Below, in pieces: positions 61,306-64,000 of a stretch of DNA of 64,000 nt; the first letter of the stretch is position 1, and every line of letters begins with the position of its first letter. The stretch lies in NCBI GenBank assembly GCA_017643495.1, contig JAEPNK010000001.1, forward strand, positions 911,623 through 975,622, in the 5' to 3' direction. This DNA comes from Rhizobiaceae bacterium (GTDB lineage Bacteria > Pseudomonadota > Alphaproteobacteria > Rhizobiales > Rhizobiaceae). The notes beneath the pieces are model-generated. The model was not told where the DNA came from and ran no database searches. It saw only the letters and a list, made by a program, of their open reading frames with translations. Position numbers and translations under genes: made by a program.

Positions 61306-63061
61306 GTTCATCATCCTGGAAATCAAGCCGCCCAAAAATGGCAGCTTGATGATCTGTAATATGAAATTCTTCACTTGCCAAACCGTGTGGCGTCTTTTCC
61401 CAGTGATGGGGCTTCAAAATGAGTTGAACGACTGCCTTCCAGGCAGCCACAGAAATCAGCATCCAGTATGCTGGCAGGGTAATGAGTAATGCGGCAAGAT
61501 GGTTTTGCCCCGCTGATCGCAGCACCAGCAAGGCAAGCAGGCCATAAGTGGTATAGCCCCCGACAAGGTTGAAAACCGACGTCGTCAGGAAAAATCCGTC
61601 AAACCGGTTTGAAAGGCTTCCCGGAAGATCAAACAGGGTGATGCAAAAGAAAAAGACCAGCAAAGGGTGAAGCAGCGCTGAAACGACGAGAGAGGTCAGC
61701 ACAAGATGATAGGCAAGTAGATTTCTCAGTCCGAGATCACGGCAGAATTCAAGCGGATTTCGCCCATGGACCAGAAGGGTCTGCATCCATCCCTTGAGCC
61801 AGCGGGTTCGCTGTCCTGTCCATGCTGCAAGTGTGGGCGGAGCCTCTTCAAATGTGGGCGTAGTTATGGTTTCAGTATGATAGCCCTCTCGGAAAATGCG
61901 AATGCCCAGATCGGCATCCTCTGTTACATTGTACGGGTCCCATCCTCCTACATCCTTGAGAATTGATGCTTTGAAATGGTTTGACGTGCCGCCGAGCGGG
62001 ATCGGGACTTTCCATTTTGCCAGTACTGGCAGTATGCCGGTAAACAGCGTCAGGTATTCAATCGAGAACATGGCAGTAAGCCAGTTCTGGGAGTGATTGT
62101 GGATTAATAAGGGCGCTTGGACGCATGCAAGAGAGGGTCCACCCTGGCTGAACCGGGCATGTGCCTCCCGCAACTGGCCTGGGGCAGGGCGGTCTTCAGC
62201 ATCATACAAGACAATGTATTCGCCTTTCACAAAGGGGAGTGCATAGTTGAGTGCTTTCGGCTTGGTCCGGGGCAGTGCAGGCGGCACGACAACGACTTCA
62301 AAACAGGCTGGCAGCTTGTACCGGTTGATTGCATCGAGGGTAGACAAATCATCGGCTTCACAAATCAGCTTGATGTCCAGCTTGTTCTTGGGCCAGTCCA
62401 GTTGATAGAGGTGCCTGAGCAGTTGATCAATCTGGGCTTCTTCGTCATGGAGTGCAACCAGGGCCGTATAGATTGGCAAATCTGCATCATCCGCAATTGT
62501 GCCTCCATTCAACGTGTTATGCGGTGTCCGAACACCGGCTATCACAAACCCGCGCATCACGATCACGGCCGAGTAGAACAGGGTGAGTATGGAAAACAGT
62601 AATTTGAAAGTGGCCAAAAACCAGAAATGAAAGCACGTCAAAATCAGGATTGCATAAAAGGAAAATCGCAACAGCTGGCTGGTTGCGAAGCTTTTGCAAG
62701 CCGAGTATTGCGGCCTGTGCCTGTGAAGGTTGTTGATGGCCTGGTCAAGAAGGTGCTCACGCTGCATTCGCGCAGCAAGCGCCATGCGCCGCTCCTGCGC
62801 GAGTAGCAATTGTGCTTCTTGCCAGAGTTCCCGCGAGACAACCCGGGTGATGATCAGAACGTCAATCGGCTCACAGTCAAGTTTCTGCGATACTTTCCAT
62901 GCAGCCAATATGTAAGGGTATCCGATACCGAGGCGGTTCAGTACCAGAAGTTCAGCAGGTGGTTGTCCCACACGAACACCACCGGCGTGATCACACGGAT
63001 CACGCGCAATTCTCTCCACACGTCCCACAGAGCCAGCCCCACCAGCCCGGCAGATGCGCAA
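61133..63061 (-). CDS. Membrane family 2 glycosyltransferase, start uncertain
   Basis: The frame gives up to 642 residues. After an N-terminal region of about 100 residues resembling an MshEN-type domain (LNRLGIGYPYILAAWKVSQKL), two membrane helices lead to a processive GT2 domain: ALVALHDEEAQ, LICEADD, DAEDRP (metal site), TEDADLG (base) and QRTRWLKGW (acceptor). Several helices follow. This layout matches polysaccharide synthases such as BcsA-like enzymes. The first codon of the frame is TTG at 63061 without a clear ribosome site; GTG codons downstream are alternatives. After the family's usual end (HHWEKTPHGLA) the frame runs 80 residues into the pentapeptide gene. Confidence 0.82.
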   Translation of the reverse strand: MRICRAGGAGSVGRVERIARDPCDHAGGVRVGQPPAELLVLNRLGIGYPYILAAWKVSQKLDCEPIDVLIITRVVSRELWQEAQLLLAQERRMALAARMQREHLLDQAINNLHRHRPQYSACKSFATSQLLRFSFYAILILTCFHFWFLATFKLLFSILTLFYSAVIVMRGFVIAGVRTPHNTLNGGTIADDADLPIYTALVALHDEEAQIDQLLRHLYQLDWPKNKLDIKLICEADDLSTLDAINRYKLPACFEVVVVPPALPRTKPKALNYALPFVKGEYIVLYDAEDRPAPGQLREAHARFSQGGPSLACVQAPLLIHNHSQNWLTAMFSIEYLTLFTGILPVLAKWKVPIPLGGTSNHFKASILKDVGGWDPYNVTEDADLGIRIFREGYHTETITTPTFEEAPPTLAAWTGQRTRWLKGWMQTLLVHGRNPLEFCRDLGLRNLLAYHLVLTSLVVSALLHPLLVFFFCITLFDLPGSLSNRFDGFFLTTSVFNLVGGYTTYGLLALLVLRSAGQNHLAALLITLPAYWMLISVAAWKAVVQLILKPHHWEKTPHGLASEEFHITDHQAAIFGRLDFQDDEHEAPIHKTSLVFRQPDRISGSRRNRHDPAGLGGMRRRSQCRSGLAGLSQAQPDHDRF

Positions 63062-63184
63062 GGCATGTTTATAGCCGCTGCATCATCTGCTAAAAGTTCC
63101 ACACACGGCCAGCGTAAACAATCACGCGGGCTTTGCAAAGTCATTTGAATCAGCCGTTTTTACAAATAGGTTTCTGGAGGTCTT

Positions 63185-64000
63185 GTGAAATTCCCTCTTG
63201 CTGCACTGGCCGCCTTTCTGCTCTTTGCCCCCCTGGCTTCTGCGCAGGAAGTCACGATCCCCAATTTCTGGGATGACAATGAGCGCTTTACAAAGCCTGA
63301 TCTTTCACGCCTGCCGCGCATGCGGTTTCTCACGACTACCGATTTCCCGCCGTTCAATTTCGTTGACAGGCAGAAGCAATTGGCGGGTTTCCATGTGGAT
63401 TTGGCTCGCGCGATCTGTAAAGAACTCGACATCTTGAACCGCTGTGAAATTCAGGCGATTCCCTGGGATGATCTGGTTGAAGCTCTTGAAAAAGAGCAGG
63501 GTGAGGCGATTATCGCGGGACTGGCGGTGACTTCCGATGCACGGCAAAAACTGGATTTTTCACGTCCTTACCTGCATATACCTGCCCGGTTTGTTGTTCG
63601 AAAAGATGGCGGATTTTCACCTCCTGCTTATGACGCTCTGTTCCGCAAAAAGATCGGCGTGGTCGAGAATTCCGCTCATGCAGCCTATTTTTCCAATATA
63701 TTTGCCAATCGCACTGCCACCAGCTTTGCCACACGTGCCGAAGCGCTTGATGCGCTCACGTCTGGCGATGTAGATGCGGTGTTTTCAGACGCGGTATCGC
63801 TGTCTTTCTGGCTGTCATCTGCTTCGGCTGGCGATTGTTGTGAATTTCTCGACGGCCCTTACCTGTCTCGCGAGTTTTTCGGCAACGGAATGGCCATTGC
63901 GCTTCCCGATGACAAGCCGGAACTCGTAGAGGCAATGAATTACGCCCTGTCCCGTATCAATGACCGGGGAACGTTTGCAGAAATTTACCTGCGCTATTTC
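63185..64000 (+). CDS. Family 3 extracellular solute-binding protein, 3' end outside the window
   Basis: Open from GTG 63185 (TGGAGG upstream) to the window end, 272 codons. Signal peptide KFPLAALAAFLLFAPLASA, then the amino-acid-type binding fold: LTTTDFPPFNFVDRQKQLAGFHVDLARAICKEL (first lobe), IIAGLAVTSDARQKLDFSRPYL, GVVENSAHAAYF, and DAVFSDAVSLSFWL. The end FAEIYLRYF suggests only a few residues are missing. It probably binds an amino acid or other polar solute for an ABC importer, or serves as a periplasmic sensor. Its operon partners are beyond the window. Confidence 0.9.
   Translation, partial: MKFPLAALAAFLLFAPLASAQEVTIPNFWDDNERFTKPDLSRLPRMRFLTTTDFPPFNFVDRQKQLAGFHVDLARAICKELDILNRCEIQAIPWDDLVEALEKEQGEAIIAGLAVTSDARQKLDFSRPYLHIPARFVVRKDGGFSPPAYDALFRKKIGVVENSAHAAYFSNIFANRTATSFATRAEALDALTSGDVDAVFSDAVSLSFWLSSASAGDCCEFLDGPYLSREFFGNGMAIALPDDKPELVEAMNYALSRINDRGTFAEIYLRYF

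Noticed and set aside
62938-63144. 68-codon minus-strand frame overlapping the glycosyltransferase start
   Set aside because: It has an ATG but no ribosome site and an arginine/tryptophan-rich composition, and it ends inside the glycosyltransferase N-terminal domain. It could at most couple translation, so it is not annotated as a gene.

Overview
The window reads as a gene-dense chromosomal segment of an alphaproteobacterium, most likely of the Hyphomicrobiales (Rhizobiales) type. The evidence is a gcrA cell-cycle regulator, a cluster of GANTC sites beside it, a SAM-II riboswitch in front of metZ, a two-domain dCTP deaminase, DUF3333-type PstA, and a paired large/small acyl-CoA dehydrogenase of the pimeloyl-CoA type. 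I see no tRNA, rRNA, insertion sequence, prophage or CRISPR array. Genes are packed into operons with many 1 to 8 base overlaps, which points to core chromosome rather than an island.

Layout. 1-3.1 kb: the 3' part of a hybrid histidine kinase followed by a receiver-EAL protein (probable c-di-GMP phosphorelay). 3.1-14.0 kb: a putrescine locus. The minus strand carries potFGHI uptake genes and an FMN hydroxy-acid oxidase. The plus strand carries spuC, two glutamine-synthetase-like genes and a puuB-like oxidase. The two arms diverge from a 249-base control region rich in repeats. 14.0-15.6 kb: DUF805 protein and dapE. 15.6-23.7 kb: a tight leucine-degradation operon (TetR, isovaleryl-CoA dehydrogenase, an 8-Cys periplasmic protein, acyl-CoA synthetase, mccB, an unknown membrane protein, mccA) behind a 26-base palindrome. 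23.7-31.2 kb: DUF547 protein, DUF938 methyltransferase, a six-gene acyl-CoA operon, and an SDR. 31.3-36.4 kb: a form II molybdenum hydroxylase (coxS-L-M order) and a nitronate monooxygenase-like gene.

36.6-47.1 kb: a conserved-looking protein of unknown function and a phosphate block (ppk2 divergent from phoR-pstSCAB-phoU-phoB), with two Pho-box candidates. 47.1-51.2 kb: gcrA, then argD-argF-hslO. 51.2-56.1 kb: a two-gene RND exporter behind a palindromic operator. 56.1-61.3 kb: trkH-apaG-metZ (minus strand, SAM-II controlled), a two-domain dcd, and a pentapeptide-repeat protein. 61.1-64 kb: a membrane glycosyltransferase and a family 3 solute-binding protein cut by the window end.

Nothing here is a self-evident new defence or mobile system. 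The most promising undescribed elements are: the two unknown proteins translationally coupled inside the leucine operon; four GANTC sites at 32, 32 and 30 base steps between gcrA and argD; an argD leader that carries an intrinsic terminator and a strong ribosome site for an out-of-frame ATG; an SDR leader that could mask its own Shine-Dalgarno; and an 11-base-period Pho box in front of ppk2. All functions are read from sequence motifs alone; no database search was run.
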